A stretch of DNA of 64,000 bases from Epiperipatus broadwayi (GCA_028023455.1 JAQFVV010012398.1:8704682-8768681), one strand, 5' to 3'. Positions 23,831 to 36,084 are shown, counted from the first letter of the stretch. Notes: generated by a model not told the origin, from the sequence alone. Made by a program: numbers and translations.

Positions 23831-25007
23831 AAAGATTATTATCCAAAATTGTAACACTTGGTCAGGAAATATATAAAAGAAGTCTTTAGAAATCCAAAAA
23901 ACACTAATCTGTTCAAAAATTAAAAATGTAATTATATGCTCATTAATAATCTATCATATGAAAACAACCATTTTTTATCAAAACTTTCTATAAAATAGTT
24001 ATGTATAAAAAAAAAAGATAATTTCAATTTAAAAACTTAAACAATTCCAAATGTAACCATACAAATTATTATAAGCATACACAAGAGAAAATCTGTAACT
24101 CATCTAGAAAATGAACTATTTTCATATTGGACTATTGCAAAATCCTAAAAAAAACAAGCAAACAATCAAATTATGATGAAAAAATTACTTCAAGCTTCAC
24201 TTGGAAATTTTATCATTTTTCTGTGATTTAAATCTAAAAATAATATCCCTGAAATTGTAAACAAAGTCTAGCTAATGACTCTATACCTCTTTCGGTTTAT
24301 AAATTATTGTAGTATATTGTTTTAAACATTTGATGATTTTTTCAAATGTTTATAAAAACAAATAATGCAATTTTTAAGTACAAACATTTTTATATTTAAA
24401 AAATTATCAAACTGCTTGCAATTCTTCATCTGATTGTCAGATCAATAAAACCAAAATGCATCAACGATCATTTTAGTTAGAAAAAAAAATAATTATATTT
24501 ACAATAAAATAAACTTTATTTAATATCATGCCATATAAAATAACTCACTCTTTATGCTATAAAATAAATTTATAAAGCAATTTTTTCTGCAAAAGATTTC
24601 AACCTCACAAATTATTATGTTTATAAATTGACCACATTGTTATAAATATTATCAGATAAATTTTTTATTTGTACAATTCTGAATTGCTTAAAAACAAACA
24701 AAAATACTTCATTAAAATTATAATGGATAAATGAAATTCAAATCGTTTTGATTGGTAGGCAGATAAATCAGATTACCGAAGATATGTTCCAATTATTCCA
24801 TTTATTTTACATGAAGTTACATTAAGAATATATATTGATGGAAAATAATAGACTAGAAGATTGGATAAAAACATTTGTGATACTTCACTTTATTATAGAA
24901 TAAAGTAATCATAGAGAAAATGTTTTATCCAATCATAAAATTTACAGTTAACTAATTAATAAAACCACAATTTGATTGCTTTTAGCCATGTCAGACATTA
25001 TAAAGAG
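23831..25007. other. AT-rich intergenic sequence, no gene seen
   Basis: Nothing recognised up to the target-site duplication of the RPS3 retrocopy. Confidence 0.45.
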
Positions 25008-25021
25008 AGAAAAAATATTTG
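25008..25021. repeat. Left target-site duplication of the RPS3 retrocopy
   Basis: AGAAAAAATATTTG, identical to 25802-25815. It directly precedes the 5' end of the retrocopy. Confidence 0.9.
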
Positions 25022-25801
25022 CCGCTTTTTCCAGCTTTAATATAGCTGTGCAAATATCTAAAAAGAAAAAGTTAGTTGCAGATGTCATTTTTAAAGCTAA
25101 ATTAAATGATTTTTTGACTTGAGAATTAGCAGAAGATGGGTATAGTGGTGTAGAAGTAAGGGTAACTCCTACTCATACTGAAATCATCATTCTAGCCATG
25201 AGAACCCAAAATGTTCTTGGAGAAAAAGATAAAAGAATTAGAGAACTGACATCAGTTGTGCAGAAAAGATTTAATTTTCCAGAGGAAACAGTAGTGTTGT
25301 ATGCAGAAAAAGTTGCAACTCGTGACCTATTTGCTATTGCACAATGTGAATCACTTTGTTATAAACTTATTGGAGGTTTAGCTGTTAGATGGGCTTCTTA
25401 TGGTGTGTTGAGATTTATCATGGAAAGTGGAGCAAGAGGTTGTGAAGTTGTTGTATAAGAGATATTGTGAGATCAGAGAACCAAATCCATGAAATTTGTA
25501 GATGGCCTTATGATTCCTAGTGGAGAGCCTACCAATGATTATGTCAATGTAGCTGTCAGACATGTTTTGCTCAGACAAGGTGTTTTAGGCATCAAAGTAA
25601 AAAGCATGTTGCCTTGGGATCCTGCAGGAAAAACAGAGCCTAGAAATACATTACCTGATCATATAAGTATAGTTGAACCAAAGGATAAAACTCTGCCTAC
25701 TCAGCTTAGTAGTGAACCAAAAGGAGGCAAGACTGAACCTACACAATAAAATTAATGTTAATGCTATTGTGTATAAATAAACATTTTCTTTGGAGAAAAA
25801 A
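25022..25801 (+). pseudogene. RPS3: Processed pseudogene of ribosomal protein S3
   Basis: An intronless, full-length copy of the mRNA for uS3, the 40S subunit protein at the mRNA entry tunnel. The coding trace starts at 25042, where the initiator ATG is now ATA, and ends at TAA 25747-25749. The KH-domain signature is clear ([26 protein letters not shown]-like, [12 protein letters not shown]), as are the [19 protein letters not shown] stretch, [17 protein letters not shown] and the tail [12 protein letters not shown]. Stops lie at about 25120 (TGA after DFLT), 25456 and 25468. A CTTTTTCC pyrimidine tract at 25025-25032 resembles the 5' TOP start of ribosomal protein mRNAs. AATAAA (25776-25781) and an A-rich tail (25796-25801) close the 3' end. 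Perfect 14-bp flanking repeats show L1/RTE-style retroposition. Confidence 0.95.
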
Positions 25802-25815
25802 AGAAAAAATATTTG
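25802..25815. repeat. Right target-site duplication of the RPS3 retrocopy
   Basis: AGAAAAAATATTTG, identical to 25008-25021. It directly follows the A-rich tail. Confidence 0.9.
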
Positions 25816-28427
25816 TCTTAAAAGTAATTAAGTTGTTCAACTAGTAATTGAGACTTATTTCATTGTATGAGTAAACTTTGCATCATTAATATATTTAAAT
25901 TCTGTGATAATAGATAATTTATATATTGCTCATGAATTAAATAGAATGAGCAAGCACAATAGTCATTGAATGTGTCCTGTTAAATAGCTAACCTATAACA
26001 GTAAATGGTTTAAACGTAAGTGTTAAACACTCTGATATAATTTAATTTGAAAGTAAATGGTTTGACAGACACATTAAACACAAAAAGATTTCAATTGGAT
26101 ATCTATTCTGTGAAGGTCATAGCATGACAGAAATGGTCTTGGAGGAGTAAGTAGAGTGACAGCCAAAAGTAATGTTATTCAAAATTTTAAAAATTAAAAA
26201 TCACCTTTAAAATCAAATCAGATACCTCTATGCTTTCTAGAAAATAGAATGGCTTATTGTATAAAAAAAAAAACACATGGGTTGCTCTACTGTTCATATC
26301 TCTCTGATAGAATAAAAACAAATTTTAAATATTGGTGTCATTCAATATTTAAGAATAATGAAAGCAAATATTAACTGATGGTGTTCTTTAATAAGACAGG
26401 TTTTGAGTTATTAAAATAGAAAAATATACTTAAACTTATTTGGTAGAAGATAAGTTTCTAAAGATAGTAAATAGCATTTTACATCAAAACAACCATGCAT
26501 AAATGAAAATAATATATGTTGCAGAGTTTATATAACCCCATAGTTCACAATTGCAAGTTGAGAAGAGCTCATTTAACTTCATGTTTATGGTTTTATAAAT
26601 ATTAATGAATGAATTAAAACTCTGAAAATTTACAACAGTCATAGAGCAGTGGATTCTGGAGCTAAGTAGACTGGGTTTTAAGTTTTGTCAATTGCTGTAT
26701 TTGAACTGCTTATGAACTTTTGAACAATAAATCATTAGAATATTTTTACTTTTTTTTTAAGAATTAATGATGCCTTTTTTCAAAAACATGGAAATGTTGC
26801 ATCTACAAACAGTGGACTAGTTTAATAAATTGTTTTTTTTAAAAAAAAAAAAAATCTGACTTATTGGTGAGTTTTAAAAAAGTTGTCAAACATGTATCTG
26901 AGATCAAACAGCTGAGTTCAAACTTTATTTTTAAAATATTTTCTTTAAAATGACTTTTAAAATGAAAAGACATTGGCAGTAAATTCTTCCTATATAAATA
27001 TCGGATTTGCTCTCAAGAACAATTAGAATTTAAAGTAGAAAAGTTTAAGTACTAAAAATTTTCTTTATCTGGGCTTTGCATAGTAAAATAGTATGTTCCG
27101 AAAAAACTGATTGACTCCCAAAGAGTTTTAAATTTTTTTATTAAGTTTAATAAAAGGATTTAAAAAAAATTAATTCTTGGTTTATTGATCTTTGAAATAA
27201 TTGTGATAATCTTTAAATTTTTAAAAATAATTGTGAATAAAAGATGTTACCTGTTCATCATTCTAAGTTGAGTTTATATTATTTTATAAGAGATGAAATT
27301 AATATAAGACCATCGATATTTTAAGTGCCCTGTTTGATTTGATATAGTGTCGCGTCTCCGGAATTCAAATGTATTCATAGGAGTCCAGTCCAGCTCAATC
27401 ATTTCTGTATTCGAACTTTTATAAATTGCGGAGAAATAAATCATTCCATTAAATTAAATTAGCTATCGGAAATTTAAAGATTCTAAAAACAGTTTGCCTC
27501 TAATTTTAATTAGAACTTTGAAAACGATTTAATAATTAGTATAGATAGCAATGTCTCTATGTAATTATGTTTTTATAATATATATATATAAATGCTATAT
27601 ATTACTTTTAATATATATATATATGTGTGTTGTGTGCAAAAATTAGGCTACATTTTATTTAAAATTCATTTCAATTACATCTTTTGTAATATATTTGTAT
27701 ATTATTATTTTTAGATTTTGCTATTTGCCATGTGTTTTCTATCCTTAATATATATCGCACCTTTAAAAATTGTTTTGTTAAACGCCCTTAATTTAATTAT
27801 TATATTTTTAAACCAGTTTCAAAGATATTCACTCTATATTCTATAATGTATATTAATTATATATTTTTTTTTGCTTTTATTATTGTTTTCAACTTTACTA
27901 TATCATAACCATCTATCAGTGTAGAATATTCATCATTATTTTTTGCTATGCAAGCATTTCATGAACAACCTTCACTTTTCAGATGAACTAAAAGTATCAA
28001 TATCTAAATCCACAGCCCATGTTGACAACCTAATACTTTCCATAATACTGCTCTCATGCAATACAGAGACTGGTTTTTTATCCAGTTTCAATATCTTGTG
28101 AAAAGAAAACAATCATTGCAATACAGAGTATATATTTTCAGGTTTTTTTTACTCTTTATTAATGTTCTTTTTATTTTATTTTCTTCTTATCACAGTCATT
28201 TTCCAATTGAGAAATTCAGATCTCCCACTCTTACTATGCATGGACAGTCTTTATCTGTTACATGAATCAGAAATTTTAAATGCCAAAATTTCCATACCCA
28301 TTACAATAGCTTGATATCTTTCATCAGAGTACTCTCAAGTAAGATACAAAACATTTACTATCTACTTTTAACCTTTTGTCAAAAAGTTAAGAATCATCAT
28401 ACCACAGATATATTTTGAATATACATA
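25816..28427. other. Intergenic, with two SINE-like fragments and TA microsatellites
   Basis: SINE-like units lie at about 26635-26740 and 27335-27450, the latter with the least decayed B-box-like word, GTATTCGAAC. TA repeats lie at about 27576-27590 and 27611-27624. No gene seen. Confidence 0.45.
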
Positions 28428-28433
28428 TATTGG

Positions 28434-28505
28434 AGCTTCATAGTGCAGTGATAATATATCTACTTGTGAAATCAAAAATATAGGGCTTGAATCTGGCTAG
28501 ATTGA
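28434..28505 (+). repeat. tRNA-like SINE fragment
   Basis: GGAGCTTCATAGTGCAGTGA resembles a tRNA 5' end and A box, and GGGCTTGAATCTGG a decayed B box. A similar start, GAGCTTCATAATGTAGAGGT, occurs at about 60672. Confidence 0.4.
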
Positions 28506-29366
28506 ATTTTTTTTCAAGATTCAATTAGGATTTTTATTTTAAGTAATTGGCTTATACCCAAGTTAAATAATTTTCAGTATTAGGAAGTCATTTGGGTTCT
28601 AGTTATTCTTATTTAGGATGTAAAACAAAAGTTTAAAAATGGCTCAAATTCTCATAATTTGGTAGTTGGAATGTTTTGTTAAAAATATTTTTTCCTTTGC
28701 TGCTTCAAAATGTAGAAATGTTAGAACATTTTTTGTCTTTATTTAATGATTATCTTTCCCTTTTATTTACTTTTATTACTCAAGAATATTAAGCTCTAAG
28801 CACTGACTGTGTATAATTATTACACTCTCTAGGTCATTAAAATTTTCAACATTTTTTGCAATCAGAAAATGACCATTGCTGTCTACAGACTGAAGTTATT
28901 ACATAGGTATTCATGATAATAATGACAACCAGAGAATCATTTTTGATTCAGATAAGATCTTTATAGCAGTTTGCAATTCAATCATTTTCTTTCTACAAAG
29001 CTGATGAAATTTTTAGTGACTGAAGGGTTTAGAAATTATAATATATAGCCAGTGCTTGGAGTTTCATCTCTCTGCCTATTAAATATTTTTTAACACTGCT
29101 ATACATATATATTTACAAGTTTTGTCCATATCAATCATTCATCAGTCCAGAAATCAGACCAACATCTCTTATACTGGATATATTATTGAAACATTCATTT
29201 CCCTTTTTTTTCAAGTTAGTATGACATACAAAATACAAAGCTCATATTGTAATTTTAACTTCATAGACACTTTTTTTTTCAGATATACTTTAATTTCATA
29301 TATATGTATATATTTTATATATTTCAAACTTCTATTGCATCACAGATTCCTGATTATATATATATA
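28506..29366. other. AT-rich intergenic sequence, no gene seen
   Basis: Only short AT-rich frames and a few T and TA runs. Confidence 0.45.
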
Positions 29367-29801
29367 TGTTCACTAGGTAGAGCTTATCTCACTAGCTCCT
29401 AACAAACTTTAAATTATAAGTGCCAAAAGAGAAAGAATTCAAAATCTCTACAGGAAAATACTCATCCCCTGATGAATTGGTTTTGAGGTTATGGCTCACC
29501 TCAGTGAGGAGCTAGGATTTCAGATACTAGATCTAAAACTCCAACTCAAGTGTCAGTACTTATTTAATACATTACTATTAATTTAAAAACTTGAATTTTT
29601 CAGACACGTAAATGTCTTCAAATCCAGCCTAATAAACCAGATAGCTATGTGGGTCTGAAATCAATTCAGATTCACCATATATTAATAGCCAAAGTAATAT
29701 AGCATTGCAAAAGCCATCAATGGTACTCTTCTTTCTCTTTTGGCACTTATAATTTAAAGCTTGTTAGAAGCTAGTGGTAAGCTCCATCTAGTGAACATTT
29801 A
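29367..29801. mobile_element. MITE-like element with about 72-bp terminal inverted repeats
   Basis: The left terminus (about 29367-29438) is the reverse complement of 29730-29801; shared words include AATTATAAGTGCCAAAAGAG and GTTCACTAG. No coding potential. It sits next to a second, inverted copy at 29865-30270, so the interior of this one forms part of a larger palindrome. Confidence 0.7.
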
Positions 29802-30221
29802 GTGCAAGCTTAAAAGCAAGTTACATAATTTGTGTCTTGTTTTATTAATTAATATAATTGTATCTTTGATGGATTTTGCAATGTTATATTGCTGTGGCTA
29901 TTAATATATGGTGAAACTGAACTGATTTTAGACTCACATAGCTATCTGGTTTGTAAGGCTCGATTTGAAGACATTTACATGTCTGAAAAAATTCAAGTTT
30001 TCAAATTGATAGTAATGTATTAAATAAGCGCTGATGCTTGAGTTGGTGTTTTAGATCTCGTGTCTGAAATCCTAACTCCTCACTGAGGTGTGCCATAAGC
30101 TCAAAACCAATTGGTCTGGGAATGAGGATTTTCTGATAGAGATTTTGAATTCTTTCTTTTTCAGCACTTATAATTTAAAGCTTGTTAGAAGCTAGTAGTA
30201 AGCTCCACTTAGTGAACATTT
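29368..30221. repeat. Large inverted repeat, arms about 355 bp
   Basis: 29368-29722 is the reverse complement of 29865-30221 over its whole length at roughly 85 per cent. The spacer of about 142 bases contains one more copy of the element end. In addition, about 29735-29845 and 30157-30270 are direct repeats of each other. The simplest reading is one whole element followed by a second, inverted copy that lacks one end. Confidence 0.85.
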
Positions 30222-30270
30222 AGTACAAGCTTAAAAGCAAGTTACACAATTTGTGTCTTGTTTTATTAAA

Positions 30271-32235
30271 TATTATATATATATAAACACACAAAGATCT
30301 AACAAAACTATTTAGAACTTATTTCACATTAATTAACTTTTATGCTTTTAACATCATATAATTCAGAAATACAATTATATATAATCTTAGAAAATGTAAT
30401 GATTAGATATAAAATATTGATGACAATTTTATAAGCTTGTTACCAGAATGTCTTATTTTTATACATACACACTCATATAATATATATATTGAAAGTTTAA
30501 TTGATATTATCCATACATTTTTTAATTAGAGATCGGCAAGATATAAATTAAACAAGTAACCAATAAAAACTGGATCAGTAAACTAAAATTATTACTATAA
30601 ATATTATTGATGTTTATATGATTTCAGCTTACTGATCTGATTTTAATTGATTGCTTACTTAGTTATATTTTGTCTAGGTTCTACTTAAAATATTATATAT
30701 ATGGAAATTCTTATTAAACTTTAATATTTACATCTTTAAAGACCACAAAATTTTTCTCTTATCATATGTATATATATGTTATAAATTTAATGTCTAATCT
30801 CGTATAAGAGAATAAAAAAATAATCTCACAAGTATTAATGTTTAAATTAGTATTTTTTCAGCAATAATTTTCAATGTAGGTGTAAACACTTATAAGATTT
30901 TTTTTCTTTCTTTTATGTGAATGATTCCTCATTAGATGGTAAATTTATTACAGCTACTTAATGCCATAATTTTATATATAAATTAAATTATCTATATCGT
31001 AATAAGTATTTGTCATGATAATATTGATTATGAAATGCACAATAAATATTATGTTAAAGCATCAATCTATATACTATTATTCCTAACCTTGACTGTTAAA
31101 TGACTATTTTTGCAGATTAATTTTTTTTTCATTGTTACCTCTAGCTTTATTTTTTATATGGATGCTGAAGCATATGTGCTGACCAATGTCTAATAAAATA
31201 TTATTCTCTATTAACTTGTGCATCATTTTAATCCAAGAAGTTCAACTCAATAATGCATTAGACTTCAAGTAATCAATAAAACATAAAAAAAGGTTAGTTC
31301 AAAAAAAGTCTTTAATAGTAATAATAGATTTAATTAATAGATAAATTATTAACTTACATATAATAAAGTACTACTATGACTTAATAGAATATTAAATGAA
31401 ATCTTTAATGATAATGACCCAAACACATGATATAAAAATATTAATTGTTGGCTATTAGAATTCAATCTTGACAAGTTATTTCATACTTTAATTCAAAATG
31501 AATCCTTATTACTAAGATTCCCATCTTTTAAACAATAAATTATTTTTAAATGCTTTTGTTGAAGTTGGAAAATAGGTTTGGTTATTTGTTAACTTTTGAT
31601 TTTTTTCAAGTTATAATGGCAATTTATAATTGAAGTTTAATATATTTAAATTCAATAGAATTGCTTAAAAATTGGTATAAACAAGGTTATACTTACTTAA
31701 TCCATTTGATGCACTTATTTTTTATATGTCAACTAAATTCATAGATATGGAACAGAGGACAGGAAAATGTTAAAAATATTCAAAAAATTTATGTATTGCA
31801 GTTAACAATTATTCTTAGAACTTTAATTTGTTTTAAAAAATTATCATGAGAGGGCATCATAAATATTTTTTCCAATTTAATAACATTTTTAAACCATTTT
31901 AAACTCTTAATATATATGTTATATTTAGTATGTTTTTTATCTAAAACTGTTGATAATTTTTATTTTAAAACAATTGTTTTTAAAAAAGCTAAACTAAAAA
32001 ACTCACATTATTTAAAATGATCTCCAATAGTTAAAAAAGACAACTGGCATTAGTTATTTAAAACAATAATCATGAGGTTTTTTCTGTAGCAATTTTTTAA
32101 AACAACTGTTTTAAAATAATAATAAAAACTATCAAATAATTTTAAATAGAAAACTTAGTTATTGATTTATTATATATACATAATTATATACATATATACT
32201 AAATATATATATAATGAGTATATATACATATATTT
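30271..32235. other. AT-rich intergenic sequence, no gene seen
   Basis: Nothing recognised. A TA-rich run precedes the small MITE at about 32170-32230. Confidence 0.45.
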
Positions 32236-32373
32236 AATATAATGAGCATGCTAATAGGTCTAAACAAGCTTTTCCAATATATGCCATAAGAGAAAGCAGT
32301 TAAAATCTGTCTAAAATTATTCCTATCCTCAAACTGTTTTCAAACTATTGGCTATTAGCATGCTCATTATATT
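32236..32373. mobile_element. Small MITE-like hairpin with perfect 22-bp inverted ends
   Basis: The ends at 32236-32257 and 32352-32373 are exact reverse complements (outer bases AATATAATGAGCATGC). The unit is 138 bases, non-coding and embedded in TA-rich sequence, so a TA target duplication cannot be judged. Confidence 0.65.
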
Positions 32374-32468
32374 ATATTTGTAATACAAGCTTATTAAATT
32401 AAGTCATGCAATGTATGACTGGGACATGTGAAAGTCTGTGCTCATATACCCTATATATATATATATAT

Positions 32469-33179
32469 TGTAATGGGAACATATGCTGTTACATTATTTT
32501 TTTATTATTACACATGAAAAAATAAAAGTTCGCAAATAAAAACTTCTTTTTTAAGAATTAAAAATTGAAAATTAAAAAATCATCTAAACTCTAATATATA
32601 TAAAATCGCACAGATGAGAAATTAAAAAAAGAAACTTTATTAAAAAAAAGAAAAAAGTTTTAAAACTAAATTTTCAAGAAAAAAACTTAAAAGATTTAGA
32701 GATAAAAAAATTAATTAATGTTATTGAAAAATGAAAATGATTATTTTAATTAGTCCAAGTGAACTAGCCCTTGGGCATTTAAATGTATAAGCAACAGTCA
32801 GATAGGAAAACAATAGAAACTAATAGCAAATAAAAAGAAATTCCTTAGGAATCGGACCTCAACAAAAGGGTCTTCATCATCATGACATAATATTGAGTTA
32901 ATCTGCAAAATTAATATAAAAGGAAGGGTTTGGAAATAAAAAAATAATTATTATTAAGAGAGGACAGATATGTGTTAAGTCAGAGAGTGTTGGAGGAGAA
33001 GGGATTGAAAGATGCACTTTCAATTCCTTCAATTGTTCAAAAAAATGAAACATCGTTTTCCGATATTGCGGACCACAGGACATCAAGGCCTGAAAAAATA
33101 CCATCAACCATAAAGGACCAACAGTTAACTGCACACTGATCTCCTTATGACTTTGTGGGAATTAACACCTTCCATTACA
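32469..33179 (+). repeat. LTR-like repeat, copy 1
   Basis: Starts TGTAATGG and ends CCATTACA. It shares with 35386-36084 a string of blocks in the same order: a short TGTAA...TTACA palindrome at the start, CGCACAGATG, ACTAGCCCTTGGG, ATATAAAAGGAA, AAGATGCACTT and GTGGGAATT. The two are about 700 bases each and much diverged. Terminal form and size suggest LTRs of a Gypsy-type element, but no pol was found between them. Confidence 0.5.
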
Positions 33180-34555
33180 AGAAATCAGAGACTACAGACA
33201 TTTTTCAAAACAGTAAGAAATATATAATTAATGAACACTTCTAAACAAAAAGAACTCTAAATGCTAAACTTTTCAATATTTTAAATAGAAGAATTTCCTA
33301 TCTGACTAAATTAGTTATAATTTTATTTGATGTATTTCTTTTGTAAAATCATTTCCATTTATTTATTTTTTGTGTGTGTTTTTTAAGTTTTTATTATGAT
33401 TTCTGTTTTTTGTTAAACTAAATTATATAAATGTTAAATTTAAGTCAAGCATGAATGGCTATATAGATTTGTGAAGTTTTATTAGGGGAGGGTAATCTTA
33501 GGTTATTTGTTTCATAGTTAAATTAGGTCAATGGATTGGTTATATTGGTGTAATTAGTAGATGTATTACGAGATTCACTACGGGCAGAATCACTAGTATA
33601 TGCTGCACACCCCATTTTGCCTATGGAATGGGATCATATGTCAGCAAAAAGGATTGCAGTCCCTTCATATGGAGTTTTTTTATTGTTCTCCTCATCAGAT
33701 AGATGTAGTATTCCTATCTGGATGAGAGTCAATTTCTTCTCTTAACCTATATTTGTGCTGTTTGGCCTAAGGTTAAATAAGGGATAAAATATTTTCTTTT
33801 CAAATGCAATCTATGTAGTCTATTCATACTCAACACTCCAAATGCATTAAATTTAAGTTGGGTATAGATGCTTGCATAGATTTGTTATCAGTTAATTATG
33901 TTTTTGGTTTTCATATTTGATCAAAATATATAGACATTCGGTAAATAATGATAACTTATGGTGAGTATCTAAAATGTATTTATTCGGATGACTTTTAAGT
34001 TATTGGTGTCAATGCAGCATCTTACGGTGAATGCCATTGGGTTTCTTATAAATTTCCCTCTGCAATTCCATCAATGACTTTATATTTTGATTGTTTATGT
34101 GTATTTTGAAATGGTTTTAACCATGTAATCTATGTAATCGATCTATACTCAACATTATTAAACAAACTTTTATAAATCCATCTGTGTGAACTTATAAAAA
34201 TTAAAATATAAATTAAAATTTAAAATCAAAGTTAAAAATGTAAGTTAAATTTTAAAATGTAAAATTGATACTAAAATAATTTTAAATCTTATATACGTTT
34301 AAATAAATATTTGTGTGTTATTTCTGGCAGTGGTTTCCTTTATTTTGAAAATGTTTTTAGATAAGAATTGTTTTATCTCTGCTGTTCCACTGAGCTAATG
34401 ACATTGGGCTAATGGTCAGAATCAAAATATTATAAAATAAAAAAATAAATTTTTTTTTAAACTTACGTATCTGCTAACTTTATAAATTTTCTAGGTTCAA
34501 ATGCCTAGTGGTGCCCTGTAGTGTAGACACGTTAAGATCCTTAGGTCCACACTGT
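33180..34555. repeat. Two shared blocks (B then C) that recur in the opposite order
   Basis: Block B (about 33427-33780) matches about 36645-36990. Block C (about 33835-34190) matches about 36296-36640. Both blocks start with a variant of AAATTTAAGTTG-GCATAGA. The sentence CTATGTAATCGATCTATACT or a close variant closes the units at about 33810, 34132 and 36576. In copy 2 block B continues into antisense LINE coding sequence. No open frame is kept here. Confidence 0.55.
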
Positions 34556-34561
34556 TATAAT

Positions 34562-34579
34562 TGGTGCCTAATGTGGGGC
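34562..34579 (+). promoter_or_regulatory. Decayed tRNA-Lys-type primer-binding site
   Basis: 18 bases that match the standard PBS word TGGCGCCCAACGTGGGGC at 15 positions; the other three are all C to T. The preceding TTATAAT would likewise be TTACAAT, an LTR end, with one C to T. This suggests that an LTR of a retroelement ended at about 34559. Confidence 0.45.
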
Positions 34580-34580
34580 G

Positions 34581-34990
34581 ATCTTTAATAAACCACCAGT
34601 ACCCTGAGAATTTTAAAAATGAATCATGCCAGTAACATTTTTTTTTCTGAAATAAGTACATTTTTTTTTGTATTAACATAAAGTTATAGCCAGATGTTTA
34701 ATAAACCATGAGTACCTTGAAAATTAAGCCAGTAATATGTTTTTGAAATGAGTATATATTTTTTGTATTAATGTAAAATTATAGCCAGATGTTTAATAAA
34801 ACACGAGTACCTTGAAAATTAAGCCAGTAATATTTTTTTCTGAAAACGAGTATATATTTTTTATATTAATATAAAGTTATCAGACCAATGTTTAATAAAC
34901 CACAAGTACTTTTAAAAATAAATTATGCCCGTAATATTTTTTCTGAAATGAGTATAAATATATTTGTTGTATTGACATGGAGTTATAGTT
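34581..34990 (+). repeat. Minisatellite, four tandem units of about 95-113 bp
   Basis: Units start at 34581, 34694, 34789 and 34888 with TTTAATAAAMCAYNAGTAC. Each continues through GCCAGTAATAT (or a variant) and ends with AAGTTATAGCCAG or a variant. It follows directly on the decayed primer-binding site, so the array may have grown from a retroelement leader. Confidence 0.8.
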
Positions 34991-35385
34991 TGAATTTTTG
35001 TTTAAAAAGTGCTGCCAGTAAAAAAAATTGCGCATATGTAAAAATAAATGCGAGGAATAAAACATAATAATTAATATAAATCTTTTTTTTTTTTAAAAAA
35101 GACTTGTTCAAAATCCAGCCATTTTGACGTGTCTAATTAATTCTTAAAAGTAGAAGAAAAGAAACATGGAAGGGAGGGGGCAGAAATTTAGTTGGTAGAA
35201 AGAAATCAACAGTCAACAATTTTTTTATCATTATATTTGTGTGTAATTACTGTTTTGTCTTTAAAAAAAAAAAGTTTGGTCCTTTTGAAATTTTCATATA
35301 TAATCAATTTGTGTAATGTAATTACTAACACTAAGTAAATTCATTTTTTTTTAATGTTTTTGTTTTTTGAGGAAGTTTACTGATA
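34991..35385. other. Intergenic spacer, no gene seen
   Basis: AT-rich sequence with A and T runs and one purine-rich patch (GAAGGGAGGGGGCAG, about 35170) that resembles a polypurine tract. No coding remains. Confidence 0.4.
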
Positions 35386-36084
35386 TGTAACGATATATAA
35401 ATATGTCGTTACATTAATTTAAAATAAAAACTTTAAGTTCACAAATAAAAATAAATTTATTAAAAACTAAAAGCTAAAAAAATTAAAGAGTTGTTCAATA
35501 TATATATATTCGCACAGATGCAAAACTTTACAAGTATTTTCTTTTTATAAAAAAAAAGAGTGTTTGAACGTATTTTCTTATACAAAAAAAAGGACAAGAC
35601 GTAAAAATAAAATATTTTTGTAAAAAGATTTATATATTTTTTGTAAATGAAAATGATTGTTTTATAAATTAATTGAAAAGCAAACTAGCCCTTGGGGCTC
35701 TTATATAATTAAAAAGTCAGAGGAAAGATATAGTTAAGAGAATAAAAAGAATTAGCTTGACCAATAGAAGCACCAAGCCTCAGCTCGGATCCTAATGAAA
35801 ATGATGGATTAGTGACATTTTGTTCATTGAATCAGGAGGATGAATATAAAAGGAAAAATATTGAAATTAAGGAGTTCCAGACAGTTCCAGCTTGATTTTG
35901 TGAGTAGAGAGATAAGATGCACTTATCGCTCTCTCTCTCACTTATTTTAAATAAAAAGACTGAAAAACAGGATTGAAACAGCTAGGGCAGCCTCCAGATT
36001 GAGAACTACAGCAGAACATCAGACCGGTCTTCCAATGGGGACATCGTGGGAATTGGCACCAAGAACCATGACTCTTCTACTGTA
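35386..36084 (+). repeat. LTR-like repeat, copy 2
   Basis: Starts TGTAACG, with CGTTACA 22 bases further on, and matches 32469-33179 block by block. It ends near CTACTGTAA at about 36084. A polypurine-like patch lies about 210 bases before it. TATAAAAGGAAAAATATTG at about 35846 could be the element's own TATA region. Confidence 0.5.

Noticed and set aside
24989-25041. An upstream ATG giving a longer N-terminus for RPS3 (MSDIIKREK...)
   Set aside because: It lies across the left target-site duplication and the 5' UTR; it is not part of the coding sequence.
25198-25749. A working RPS3 gene
   Set aside because: Lost start codon, at least three internal stops, no introns, an A tail and flanking target duplications show a processed pseudogene.
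28056-29376. Frames of 69 and 84 codons as small membrane proteins
   Set aside because: T-rich sequence, no start context, no similarity.
34581-34990. CRISPR array
   Set aside because: The units are contiguous tandem copies without unique spacers, in an animal genome.
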